Assembly (NCBI RefSeq): GCF_964355755.1
Contig: NC_092674.1
Span: forward strand, 15,507,001-15,571,000
Origin: Antedon mediterranea
Taxonomy: Eukaryota; Echinodermata; Crinoidea; Comatulida; Antedonidae
Length of the DNA stretch: 64,000 nt
Direction: 5' to 3'
Of this stretch, positions 1 to 13,700 are shown one piece after another. Within the stretch, counting starts at the first letter, position 1; each line of letters starts with the position of its first letter. The position numbers and the translations under genes are program-made. The notes below the pieces were generated by a model. That model was not told where the DNA came from. It ran no database searches and was given only the letters and a program-made list of their open reading frames with translations.

Positions 1-2
1 AC

Positions 3-1228
3 AAGCTGGCTAGTCACTTCAATATCAGAGGCAATGTCTGGAAATGGATCAAGTCATTTCTATTGGGACGTTCCCAAAGAGTCTTGTATCAAGGATCCAT
101 TAGCCAATCATCCCCAGTTACCTCTGGCATACCACAGGGCAGCGTACTTAGACCCCTTATTTTTAATTTGTTTATAAATGACCTTCCCTCATCTATTATC
201 TACCCATGTGCATTGTTTGCCGATGACACGATAATTTATTTAAATATATTTGCAGTAGATGATGAAGTTGTTCTTTAATGCGACCTGATCAGGCTTTCCT
301 CTTGGTGTGATCTAAATGAAATGGAGCTTAACTTAAATAAAACCAAGGTTCTCCACATTACAAGATCATGGAAAGAGTATAGACCTGTTTATCGTATAAA
401 TGGCTTGCCTATTAAATCCGCATCTAGTCATTGTCATCTGGGGGTCACGATTAATAATGATCTTACTTGGGAAACTTAATTATTTACCGTTCAATTCGAA
501 TGTTGGGTTTTATTACTAGTATTGCAGGAGGATCATCCCCTTCAGCAATTTTCTCGCTCTTTAAAGCTCTCATTGTCCACATCCTTGAATATGGTGACCC
601 TGCGTGGCTGCCTTGAACCAAAAAACTTACGGAACGTATCGAGGCAGTCCAGCGAAGGGCTACTAGGCTTGTCCTTAAACAAACAAGAGGTGAAATGGAA
701 TACGAGGAACCTCTCACTTAAGCTGAATTGGCCTACACTATCTAATCGAAGAATTTATCTTCTGTTATCCTTTGTTTGTAAATCACTTATTGGAACGGTT
801 GATTGTAGTAGTGTTGATACACTCAAGTTCATTCATCACTATGCTCGAACCAATTGTCTTCATCTTTTCGCTATTAACATATTCCCTAAGTTATGGGAAG
901 AGTTACCGGAAATGATTAAAAATTCTTTAATTTTAGAAAGTTTTTCAACATTTTTAAATTCACTTAAATCACATGTATTATATTGACTTTGTTGAATCGA
1001 CTATAAGTATTTATTTTTTCTTGTATCCTTTATTTTTTTTAATTAATTTGTATAATATAGTTTAGTTTATTATATATCATAGTTGTTACTTTGGGAGTAT
1101 GGAACCTGAACTCTTGTTATTATTGTGATTAGGTTCACTTTTAGGTTCCTGCCTACTCCCTTCATTTCTGTGTTTTTGTATGTTTGTAACTGTTTTTTGG
1201 CAATAAATAATAACAATAATAATAATAT
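3..1228 (+). pseudogene. Decayed LINE (CR1/jockey-like), reverse transcriptase part and 3' end
   Basis: Remnant of a non-LTR retrotransposon reverse transcriptase, cut off by the window edge. Frame 3 opens at base 3 and shows the RT block G-I-P-Q-G-S-V-L-R-P-L-I-F (about 132-170) followed by the catalytic F-A-D-D (about 218-229). A TAA at 276-278 stops the frame, but the same frame then continues with the usual thumb sequence (L-N-K-T-K-V-L-H-I at 337-363). Further frame changes follow, with C-terminal LINE sequence visible near 620-985. The 3' untranslated part ends in a short A/T-rich tandem tail at 1200-1228 (AATAAT type). It cannot encode an active enzyme. Confidence 0.8.
1093..1161 (+). 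other. Inverted repeat in the LINE 3' untranslated region
   Basis: GGGAGTATGGAACCT on the left is matched by AGGTTCCTGCCTACTCCC on the right, so a transcript could fold into an interrupted stem. Such 3' stem-loops are often recognised by the LINE's own reverse transcriptase; that role is inferred. Confidence 0.4.
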
Positions 1229-1829
1229 ACATGATGCGTTACTCCTCAATGGTTTATAAAACCTGATCCTTTCTATACTAAAATAAACTAAAAATGTACA
1301 AATCTTATTTTACATCAATTGAAATACAGTTGACAGTAGACATATAATAAATTAAAACCGAGTCTGAGTATACTCTGTCCGCCATATAAAAGTATAGTAA
1401 TCGTACTTCCTTCCACACACTAAATTAGAGAGAACAGAAGAGTTATTTGTGAGAATGAGGGCGCTATCACATTGTATGGAAGGTCACTTCAGATGACATG
1501 CAAAAATCACTATTTCCATTTTTTTTTCATATTTATTTGACTTATTTGTTTATCAAAATGACTTTTACGAGACGCAACATCAATAAATAATCTTTACATA
1601 ATGTATAGAACCTACGGTAAGAATCTCGTTGACTACTAACGTTATGCAATGGTAAAATGTGATATTTTACTGGACTACTGTATTTTCTTTATGATTTAAG
1701 CCGCTTCAACATGTTACAATATTAGTAAGAAAACAGTAATCAGTTTAATAATACTCTAGTATTTCAAATGACCTACCTTCTGATTAATAATGGAATGATC
1801 CAAATGACCGACCAACCAATCATTTGATG
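1229..1829. other. No gene seen
   Basis: AT-rich sequence without a convincing reading frame or a repeat I recognise. A TATAAAAG string at about 1385-1392 has no plausible signal-peptide exon after it. Confidence 0.4.
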
Positions 1830-2032
1830 ATCTGAGTTTTCTAGTTCCATTCTAGAATCCATTCTAGAACTAGAAAAGTCAGATATTGATATCTGAGTTT
1901 TCTAGATCTAGGAAAGTCAGATATCTGAGTTTTATAGATCTAGAAAAGTCAGATATCTGAGTTTTATAGATCTATAAAACTCAGATATATCTGACATCTG
2001 AGTTTTCTAGATCTGAGTTTTCTAGACACCCT
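1830..2032. repeat. Short palindromic tandem repeat
   Basis: Repeats of a roughly 30-bp unit built from TCTGAGTTTTCTAGATCT and AAAGTCAGATA. Units occur in both orientations, so much of the region is self-complementary. It lies upstream of gene 1 and has no coding potential. Confidence 0.7.
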
Positions 2033-4421
2033 AGAATTTTCGGGACAATCAGGGAAGAGTGAAATTACTCACTCATCCATGGGGGACAATCTATTAATAT
2101 AGATAGGACTTTAATTTTTTTAACTGTATTTTTTTTCTTACAAAATGATATCTGGCCTGTATTCTTGAAGGAGATTTTAGTCCTGGACTAGTCCAAGACG
2201 AAGGATAGTCCAGGGCATATTTTACTGTGGCCTGGCTAGCATTTATAATGCAAATACATAATATAACATCTATTCAAAATTACGATTATCTTGTCATTTG
2301 CATATTTCAAATAATTTAATGAAAAACAACTAATTTTAACACTAGCACTGGGCAATATCATCCCATTGAATATCTCATCGAATCACACACTACTGGCTTA
2401 GGGTTAGATTACGTCAGAGTAGGGTAAACATCTGACCAATTACATACCTCCCTGACGCAATTAAGCTACTTCGCAGTAGTTAAACAGAATAAGATCCTGT
2501 TGTGCAGTGCCTGTCTGTGTAAACTGGCCTTTATGCTGACCAAGCACATCATCAGTATAAGAAATAAAGTAGGTCTGTCAATTGTGTCCGCTTAAAAAAA
2601 TGAGCTGATTTTGTGTAAATGACATAAATAATTACTACAACACAGGCTAAATCTAAATGAATTAGGGCGCTATTATAAATACATTCATCCATGCAATTTC
2701 TGGAAACTGTACAATAATCTATATTCTTTGGACAGAATGATTTTTCGTAAATCATGGTTTGGCGAATTGAGTAAAACGCCGTGGCTATAATATATATGCT
2801 TAGTCCGTTCGAGTTCGAATCCACGATAGTGTAAATAATAAGTATCACCGCTTAAAGCTAAAAATCAAAACTAGACAACAATGTAACTACAAAACTAGCA
2901 AAAAAAGTTACCTACCAAACCTCACACACAAAAAAATTGAAAAAAAAAACATTGAAATAAAAGTTAATGTTGGTCAAGAGGTCAAACAAGGTCAAAATAT
3001 AGGATTTTTATTTTATTCACGGAAAATCATCTACATCATCAGATCTATCCAAAAAAAATAATTCTGAAGATCAACTGATGTTTCATTTTATAGTAATCAT
3101 GAGATAAACATTTTATTTTACACATAAAAACATAGGAAATTAAATATAAAAGTGTTATTTTCTCAAAATTTTGTTTTCACATTGCATGCTTTCGGTAACA
3201 ACTTCATCTGGCTCTTTAGTTTACATACACATGTAACAAGTTCCAAACTGACAACTGGGTTAGGGGCTTCCAAACGACCCGATTTATTTATGCCACGCTT
3301 ATGTCTTTTTGGAGATATGGATTCCATACCTGGACACAGTACGTAATGTTTGTAAATAACGTTGAAACCGTCTTTATCCATGTGTATAAAGGACCTCTTA
3401 ATTACTTAAGGAGTTTCATATCTGTTATTACCGTCAGCCAAGATAGCATAGATGCTAAGGCCTTAAGAAGGAGAACCCATTTACCACTCCATCCAACCTT
3501 GATTAAGTCCAATAGTTAGGGTTTTTGAAAACAAAGACTCGATACCAAGGTTTCTAAAAACGAACTTTCAAATATTATTACATTATTATAGGTAATATTA
3601 ATAATATTATAGTAAAAGAGCAATCTTTTAGCACATATGGCGTTTCATACATATAATACTTGACCTATTTTTCCGACAAAAATCAAAACGATGACTGGAC
3701 AACATAAAAAAGACATATTAACAACAGACTGGGAATCGAAAGCCTATTATAAAACTGTGTACTTTATAGAAGTATAACAATATCATTGACCGTAAATAGT
3801 TCTGAATTTTATTCTTGATACAATTTGTTTTTATTTGTTATTTATTTAGGCCTATTTAATAAAAAAGTACTTTTGTCAAAGTGTGCTTTTGTTATATTGA
3901 GGCGGAAAAAGACCGTGCAGAGTTACTGCTAGTAAGCACGGGTTACTGCTAGTAAGCACGGGTTACTGCAAGCATAAGCATACATATCTGTGTTCTGCCC
4001 AGCACATACTCTTCCTGTATTTATGTGCGTCGAAAACAAAACTAAAACTGCATTTTGTATATTACTCGAACATGCGTATTTATCAATTTTAAGAAAAATA
4101 AATCCTATTTTAATTGAATCGAGTGATTTGACAAATCGATTAGGCACAGTATTGGCATGGAACTATAAATTTATCCATATTATTATTGTTTTAAAGGGGC
4201 TATTTCACGACACTTTAAAAATGTCATGAATATAATCTCTATAATTATGTTAAAAGATATAGGCAGTTTCGCTAATGACCGCATATATCAATCCAAATCA
4301 GTTCATTTGGCAAGAAAGTCTATAAACAAGTTAGGACTATTTATCGATTACTGTCGATAAGTATCATCGTCTTCAGGGTAAATAATAATTGTTAATAATT
4401 ATTTCATTATTTATTTTGTAG
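2033..4421. other. Region upstream of gene 1 with no recognised exon
   Basis: This stretch should hold the promoter and signal-peptide exon of gene 1 if they lie in the window. I found no ATG followed by a hydrophobic stretch and a phase-1 donor. It contains an inverted repeat CCTGGACTA/TAGTCCAGG near 2184-2216. Around 2415-2445 there is a segment resembling one at 14440-14475. A 20-bp direct repeat occurs at 3923-3962. Confidence 0.4.
3923..3962. repeat. 20-bp direct tandem duplication
   Basis: Two adjacent identical copies of TTACTGCTAGTAAGCACGGG, with the start of a third. Probably a small replication-slippage product. Confidence 0.75.
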
Positions 4422-4744
4422 AAAGTTTATCTTTACAATGTAAAGAAAATAAGGCAATGGCTGACAACATTGGACAGAGGGACAGTCACGGTTATGATTA
4501 TAGAGATGAAATTGAAAACGTCGACTATACCAATCATCCATGTTATCGAACTTGTGAAAATCCAGCAAAACCGAAAATATGTGATTATGAATTTACAGCA
4601 GAATGGACGATTTCTATGTCTGGATACTGTTTCGATTGTCCTCTAAACCCCGACGACTGTAAACTTACAAATTGTCTTACAATGGACGGTAAATCCCGAG
4701 TGGTAGCGATCACCAATGGAACAACTCCTGGGCCAAGTATACAT
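4422..4744 (+). CDS. Gene 1 exon: cysteine-rich N-terminal region
   Basis: Carries the Cys-rich segment typical of metazoan laccases (C-x3-C, later F-D-C-P-x5-C-x4-C) and ends in T-P-G-P-S-I-H before donor GTATTG, phase 0. Upstream of the ATG at 4457 the frame stays open to the acceptor at 4421. Confidence 0.8.
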
Positions 4745-7700
4745 GTATTGACTTTTACCTATTGTCTAGCACAAACAATGTGTATTTATTTTAATTTCAA
4801 CAATTATTGTATAACAATAATTATTGTATCTATATATAAATTTACGTAAGGGCAAAATTCGGTAAATCGCGCCTTACTTCTAGAATATTTACTCGATGGT
4901 ATATAAAGTTGGTTCGTACTTTCGGTACTGATTTTAACCACATGATGTAACGAATTTAGGTTCAACGATTTGCCCCAAATAGGGGTGTTTTCCGATCGTG
5001 GTATACACTGTATAATGGATGTCCATCTTGAAAAATACTGTCACAAAAATGCGAGGAGGCTTCGCATTTTCCTATCTCCTCCTACGATAATTGTTTTTAA
5101 TAGCTGAAAACCGGTTGAACAGTTAGAGTACAGCATCATAATGTTGAAGACAGGCCGATTTTCTTAAAAAAATACTATTTTGATAGATTTAATATATGAT
5201 TATACAAATGTATTGATTTGCGATGAATGGAACATCCCAATCTCTCAGTCTGTCAGAGTTTGGTTTAACACAAGTAGGTAAATTTATGAGCCCTTGGTTT
5301 AACACATACGGTACGGTAGGTAAATATATGGGCCCTTTGAGAATAAACTTGCAATACTTTGACGATACTGTAAATACCTATTAACTATTTTTGGTCCTCA
5401 TTTGAATCGAACATTTCTTACTGTGAATGTTCGTATACTGTTAGATGTAATTATAAAAATATATACAAATAAACTTTATTACTGAGATTGTGGATAGGCT
5501 CTACTGTTAGATATATAAACACATTATTATATACAAATAAACTTTATACTGAAAGTTCGTTCTCAACGTTTATATTAATTAATAATTACCAAAAATATAA
5601 ACGTCGTAGTAGTGTATCGTGACATGTACTTTAATATTTCAATCGATTATGACAGTGACAGTTTTAACAAAGTATTAAATCGCAAATGTTTTACTGTATT
5701 TAGAGGTATATTATTTATAGGCCTATAAAACATGAAAAAAATATTTCGTTACTGAGTGGATAAAGAATATATTTAAAAATTGTTCCTTTGTGTACTTATC
5801 CGCTTTCCCATCCCTCAACCCTAATGTTACATACAAAACACAAATTGGGTTTCTTTAAATGAGTCCAAATAAAAAATCTGGACTCATTTTGTGATAAGTT
5901 TCTCCTTCGGAAGTAATTCCCAGGGTGCTAATTTTAGTTGACTACATAAAACATCGTGTCTATTTATTCGTTCCTGTAAACGACAATGTATTATAGTCCT
6001 GCGGTACGTACATTTGAAATCGCCAGTTTTGTTACGCTGAAATTACTACGTATTCGAGAACCATCTGTGGGCACGACCTAGATGGTACGCGAGCGAAGCG
6101 TCCTACAAAGACCATCTAAGTAGTAGGTAGAACATTGCGATATGGTGTGAAAGGTACCGATCTCTTCCATTGGTGTATATAAATGGCATATCTTCAATAT
6201 CTCTAATATTATACTTTGCATACACGTTCCTCGCGTAACATTTATGATCGCATTTTTTAAAGATAATTTCATTGATCAATTAAATCGATTTATTCATAAG
6301 CACACGCTTTAGATGAACATAACCGTATAAAAAAGTCTAGTTTTCGAGAAATTACAAGGCAGGGGCGCTGCAAGTCATAGCCAGACCGTCAAATAAGATT
6401 AACAATCTATGAAAGGAGATCAATTTTTCATGATTTCTGCCTTAATTGCGTAGGAAAAAAAATAATGCGTACCGGCCCAAGTAATTTTACATACGATCTG
6501 TACAAGGCATTACAAGTATAGGCTAACTTTAAAGGTATTTCTTATTTTATTTGTAGGTTTGCGAGGGTGATACAATTCGGGTGAAACTTAACAACCAACT
6601 CCAGGATCATGGTGGACTAACAATACATTGGCATGGACTGCATCAAGTTGGTTCAAATTGGATGGATGGTGTTTCAATGGTAACGCAGTGTCCTATACCG
6701 CATGCTACATCTTTTGTGTATGAATTTCTCGCAGACCCAGCTGGCACGCATTGGTGGCATGGTCACTCCGGATTATACAGAGCTGACGGCATATATGGCT
6801 CATTGATTATTAGAAAACCCATAGAGAAAGAAAACAATTGGTATCTTTACGATCTGGATTTACCTGAGCACACAATTCTACTCACAGAGTGGCAGTTAAA
6901 TACAGGATTAGAATCATACCTTGCACAAACGACTTCAAGTTTGCCAAGTGAATTTGACCAGACGATTTTGGTCAATGGAAAGAGTAGAGGGCGTAAGTTT
7001 TTGGATAGTGACGGAAATGTTGTTTATACGCCGCGTTCTGTTTTTCACGTAAAACCAGGTTTACGGTATCGGTTTCGTGTCATCAGCAGCGCCATCGAAG
7101 CATGTAACATTCAAATATCTGTAGACGGCCACTTTATATGGATTGTAGCAACGGATGGATCAGACGTTAAGCCGATAAAAGTCGATTCGTTTATCATTGG
7201 ATCCGGTGAAAGGTAAATGCATGCAATTGTTTTTACACAATATGTACATTATGTATATGCAATAATAATAATAATAATAACGATAACAATGAAAAAAATA
7301 ATACTTGATTTTATATTGATTTATTGATTTCAATGCATTCAAATTTATTTCATTACCTTTATTTCTAGGTATGATTTTGTGATAGCTGCATCTTCTATAC
7401 CTAGATCATATCTAATACGTGTTGAGGGGTTATCTGTTTTATGTAATACTTCCAGTGAGGCACTGTTATGTTATCGCGATGCACCTTGTATCGATCCCAC
7501 ACCACCAACACATTCATGGCAGTCTAAAAGCGTATTCTCCACATTTCCTGTTGAACACAATATGTTTAAATATCGAAATGGAATTTCGGATGTCTTGAAT
7601 TTATTTGATACTCATGCGTTAGGTAAGTACTGCTTTAACTTTGATGCTCAACTTGGACTTATCATAATAAGACAGTATCACAGCTTACTACAATGATGCT

Positions 7701-10700
7701 CAACTTGGACTTATCATAATAAGACAGTATCACAGCTTAGGTAAGTACTGCTTTAACTTAGATGCTCAACTTGGACTTATCATAATAAGACAGTATCACA
7801 GCTTAGGTAAGTACTGCTTTAACTCGGATGCTCAATTTGGACTTATCATAATAAGACAGTATCACAGGTTAGGTAAGTACTGCTTTAACTTTGATGCTCA
7901 ACTTAGACTTATCATAATAAGACAGTATCACAGCTTACTACAATGATGCTCAACTTGGACTTATCATAATAAGACAGTATCACATCTTACTACAATGATG
8001 CTCAACTTGGACTTATCATAATAAGACAGTATCACAGCTTACTACAATGATGCTCAACTTGGACTTATCATAATAAGACAGTATCACAGCTTACTACAAT
8101 GATGCTCAACTTGGACTTATCATAATAAGACAGTATCACAGCTTACTACAATGATGCTCAACTTGGACTTATCATAATAAGACAGTATCACAGCTTACTA
8201 CAATGATGCTCAACTTGGACTTATCATAATAAGACAGTATCACAGGTTAGGTAAGTACTGCTTTAACTTTGATGCTCAACTTGGACTTATCATAATAAGA
8301 CAGTATCACAGCTTACTACAATGATGCTCAACTTGGACTTATCATAATAAGACAGTATCACATCTTACTACAATGATGCTCAACTTGGACTTATCATAAT
8401 AAGACAGTATCACAGCTTACTACAATGATGCTCAACTTGGACTTATCATAATAAGACAGTATCACAGCTTACTACAATGATGCTCAACTTGGACTTATCA
8501 TAATAAGACAGTATCACAGCTTACTACAATGATGCTCAACTTGGACTTATCATAATAAGACAGTATCACAGCTTACTACAATGATGCTCAACTTGGACTT
8601 ATCATAATAAGACAGTATCACAGCTTACTACAACAACTACAACAACAACTAGTCTGCATTTTATTTAAGAAGCTTTTCAAAACGGAAAACGACAAGTTCT
8701 ATTTTGAAACAAAAATAAGTGAAAATAAATAAATTGCGTTTTCCTGAATTTTAAACTTTATTAGAAATTGTCTACATTGAAATAAAAATGGTCAGCGATC
8801 ATTTTTCAGCTGGGAAGACGTAACCGAAGCATTGATACGAGGCTAAGAAATAAAGCGAAAAACCCCATCAAAGCGCAGGAATATTCTGCATATTATTTTA
8901 GAAATTTTGAACGAAAAAATTACAAATTCGTACTAATTATCGAAACGAAAAATAAATCTCAATAGGCCTACTTCAAAATCAACATTTTCCAAACTTGTAC
9001 ACTGAAAAGGCCCTCCCGAAAAAATTAATTAAATAATGACTTTTTTTGAAATGACAGTTTTAATACAAAAAGGACTACAATTGAAATCATGATCTTTTTT
9101 CAAATGCGTATGTGATTTTAATATATAATTTCCTTGTACCGGCGGTATCGTGTATTTATCTCTCTACTTTGTTATTTCCACAGAAGAAATGGATCCGGAT
9201 TTGGACTATGTAGATTCACGGCATTACTTTCTGTTTTCATTTTTTACAAACACTGTTACAAATGCAAACAATGGGAACAATTTCACATTTTCAATACCGA
9301 AAATCAACAGAGTGGGCTACTCAATTCCAGAAACACCAGTATTATTAAAAATGCCAGAGAAAATATGTGAGCCGCACCTTAATACTACTCTGATGGAAGA
9401 ATGTGAATTTAGCAATTGTTATTGCACAAATATCGTAAAATTAAAACTAGGAGAGGTAAGTTCAACCATGATTTCTTCATACACTGCAAAATATATGCGT
9501 AGTTTTCCCCATAAAGTGGCTGCCACTAATTAGTGGAGTAAACTTTGATTTCCCCCTTTGCGAAAGTGGATGTTTCCTCGGCCAGGCAAAACTAAATTTA
9601 CCTAAATATTTAGTGAAATGTTTTTTACACCAGTTTTTGGTGGCAGCAAAGTAGCAACCAACTATTTGGGTGATCTGGTTACACCAAAATGTGGATTCAA
9701 GTTGGTTTTTCTTAAAAAACAGAAACAAATAGAACTATAATTTAATTCGTCACTTTGACGAATTATAGGTGATCATTTTTATCATTTTACTGAAATTAAT
9801 TTGTTTTAAACATGCACGTACGTTAACATACGATCGGAAATTGTTGATGTATGCCATCCTATTATATGCTTATACTGCTGAGTTGTGCCTATTGTATGCC
9901 ATATACATTATGTACAGTGTACCGTTGCATATGTAAAATTACGGGACACACATCATGATCTAATTGTTTGGTATGATGGAATTATCAAAATAAACTCGAA
10001 GATGACAATTTTGAAAGATAATGAATTGAGCAAATAAATATAAGAATTGGAAGAGAATTTGGCAATATGATCATTTTATTCTAAATGATCACCTAAAAAT
10101 AAAGATTTCATACAATAACAATAGGTGATCATTTAGAATAAAATGATCACCTAAATAGATTTTGCATTATTTTTAATAATCTTATTTATCTTTTATTTTA
10201 TTTTATCTCTTAATCCATTAGGTATTTTGAATAAGAATGTATAACTATAAGTACAAATATAGGCCTAAACATGACCCTAACGGTTTAGAATAATGTACAG
10301 TATATATATATATAACTTTATTCACAATCTCAGATAATACAAAGTACATGCAAAATTAATTGAGGTTGTGAACGGGGTTAAGCTGTAAGCTAATGCTTTA
10401 GACGCAAAGCCCCTTAAAACGAGAAAAAAACAAAAACAAACAAACAAAATTGAAATTGAAATAGATAAATAATTAAATAAATAAATAAATAAAAACAGTA
10501 TAATGTACCATATTAATTGTAACGATAAAAATACTAACAATGGAAATAATGCAGTGATAATAACAAATCAAATGTCGAGAGAAAATTAATTAACCAGTAG
10601 CTTAAAAATAAAGATAACTGAGTTGTATTAGTTCAAGGTTCAAAAGGTCATCTAATTACACTATATACAATTTTAAAATAACTCTCAAAACATCAGGTAT

Positions 10701-13700
10701 TTTTAACAAGAATGTATTTAATATAAATATGACCCTAAATATTCAGAATGATGCAATTAAGTTGTATGGGGTCAAAGTCAAATGTCATCTAATTATGCCA
10801 TATAAAATATGCTAATTATCTCTCAAAACATCAGGTATTTTGAACAAGAATGTATTTAATAGCAATATACAGTAATATGTTCTTATGATTTGCATTTGAT
10901 TTGTATTGGGTCAAGATAAAATGTCATTATCTTACAATATAAAATACTCTAATTATGAAGTGAATTCATTTAAATTTGGATGATGTACCTATGAACAAAT
11001 CATATCAATTTTGAAAAGCTCATTTGAGTTAACTTCAGGGATCAGACTATTAGGAAAGGTGTTTTAATTGTAAGGAATTACATTTATTATATTTGGTTTT
11101 TTTTTTAGATTATAGTACACTATGCTAAAATATGTCACACAAAAACTGTCAATCCTGGCTGGTTGTGTGAAGTGTTTAAACTGAAATTATGGGAAAGTTT
11201 GGAAACACCTTTACCCTTACAAAATGTGTAACTGTGAAAAATGGAGGTCATGGGGTTCAAACAGTAACCGACCACTTGTTAAACAATAAAACCTGACCCT
11301 AACATTGGGAAAAGTTAAGTTGTACTAACGCGACAGTCACCATACCGCATACTTTCCGCTTGTAAATTGAGGGTAATACAGTTCTCGCGGTTTTGGGGAA
11401 AAATTTCCTGGGGAAATTTTACCTCTTTCGTAGTGTAACCGTCATTTATCCAACCCATGCCGAATGAGCAAAAATTGCAGATGGCATGCTTTTTTCTTTC
11501 AACTCAATTACTGTATTTTTTAATATTTATTTCAGATTTCTCTATATACAGTACAAATATACTTTAAAAATAAAAGTTAGCAAAACATTCAAACTATGTA
11601 TATAAAAATATCGTAAAAAAATAATGGGCAGTAGGCCTACAAAAAACAAACTGAAACACTAGGTAAAGTGTAATTTGTAAATTGTAAAGGAAGCAATAAA
11701 TATTAGGTATAAAAAGTTATCCATTTTTAGTATTGACTCATATGAGTGTACATAATGAAATAAAAATACTACACTTCAATATCCGTAGCATGAACAAAAA
11801 TGTTGACCACATCTATAATTCTTTTTCACGCTGCTGCTCTAGCCCGCTACGTCCCATTAGGACTACTCAATCAGAAGCTAAAGCAAGCAGCAGTTATAGT
11901 TCTAAGGACGACAGTTTTGCGGAAATGGAAACTCCACTATAATTTATAGATTTCCAGCTGCTACTGTATACCCAAGAAACGTCTGGGAAAAGAGTCTATT
12001 AGGATATGTCATGCTAAAATTACAAATCCCAAAGGATTTCTGGTATTTATGACTTTTGACTGTAATTCACTGTCAGATATTCATTGAATTATTATCGAAA
12101 CAGTCCATTAAAGTTTGTGTTTGTAATAGGATACTTCACACTTGAAATATCTAGGGTGATGAAGTGACCCCCAGACTTGACCTTAGCAATGAAATTAACT
12201 AAAGTGACAGAAATTGAGTATTCACTTTAAACAAAAAAATAATATTTATTCACATATAAAAAGAGAAAAGAAACCCAAAAACCATTGTCAAACAATTTAA
12301 GTATTTGTTGCTTTGAATTACATTTTTTTCAAGTAAAATAACTATTATGTGACAATAAAATGACACATTCAAAAACATTTGAAATAAAAAAATATTTTTC
12401 AATAAGCGAGCAGCGTTTTTTGTAAGAAATATTTCTTTATTTCTTCTTTATTTTTATTATCACATATTGATTCTATTCCTACACTTATTTGTCTCACCGA
12501 AACTTGGCTATTTGATTCTTTACATAAACTTTACTCACTCCCTGTAGTCAGTGTCCTCATGTAATTCCGTAGGAATTTAATGCCCAAAGTGAGATTTCAC
12601 TTGATTTCACTTTATTATGGTGCTAGGATACCAAAAATGTTAGGTAACAAATTTTCACGATCCCGTAACCATGGTAACAGCTCCAAATTCAAAATGGCGA
12701 CCAAATGGCCATATCTCCATAACCCTTTGGTCTATTGACAAGATATTGGCATCAAAATACTCGGAATATATATATTTATATTCGTTGTAATAGAACATTT
12801 TTCTGCTCTATTGACCCTTGACATTGACTCGAACTGTATCTAAAAAACGGCTGATTATAGAAATTTAAAATGGTCTCAAATTGCTCAGACCATACATATT
12901 TATATTTATTTTAATGGAACATTTTGTTAGAAAATAACCGGAAGTAAAGTTATTGACCTTTGACCTAATAAACATGAACTTTATGTACACAAGCATTTAT
13001 CTATTTGAGCATGTATAGTCAATTGTTTGTGGTAGGGATTAAAAAAATGAGTTTATACATATTACCATCATTTGAATATTTAATTTCTAATCACATATTT
13101 AGTTTTTATATATTTTATAAATAGTATATACTTTATAGTGTAAGCACATTTATCTATGTAAACAACTTTGGACAATAGTAAAAATTACAGCAGAAATTCA
13201 TTCATTCATCTACTTCACTAAAATGACGTAGCCAAATTGATTCTTCCTGCACTTTTCCTAAAATGTTAATTGCTATACCTTTTACATTTTGGAGCTCCAA
13301 GAAACTGGAGCTCCAAAATTGGATTAAAACATCTTTAATTACATCAGTACTATGCATTTATTGTGTCAGCATCCTTGTTGCCATTAAGACAGTCAAGGAG
13401 TGAGAGTGGTTGATTCTTCAACTTTTGTAGCTTTAATGCTTGAAACATTTTCATATAATGGAGGTTTCTCATACATTGAACTGCTGCCGGCCATACATTA
13501 TTACGTGGTTAGACGTTCCTTGATTTTTCTTCTTAGATGTTTCGAGATATGAGAAGCAATTTTTCAATGCTAACATTGACTGCCATTTTGTGATATCGCC
13601 AAGCCAACGGACCAATTTAAGGAGTGAGATTGTTAGAAGTGACCAAGAGGTTTTTGATGTATACAGCATCTTATGATTTTATCTCCTTCAAGCTACTAAA

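Larger units (their letters stand above)
9456..11729. other. First part of the large gene 1 intron
   Basis: No coding sequence recognised. Holds AATTCGTCA/TGACGAATT at 9744-9764, a perfect hairpin at 10068-10149, (TA)n at 10301-10314 and diverged repeats at 10213-10945. Confidence 0.4.

Noticed and set aside
2808-2825. tRNA or SINE box B (GAGTTCGAATCCA)
   Set aside because: No box A at the right distance and no SINE body next to it.
3152-3519. Candidate signal-peptide exon of gene 1
   Set aside because: The short frames here start with hydrophobic residues but lack a phase-1 donor that fits exon 4422.
7619-8636. CRISPR-like regular array
   Set aside because: There are no unique spacers; units differ only by a few bases or by a short extension. 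It is a minisatellite in a eukaryotic intron.
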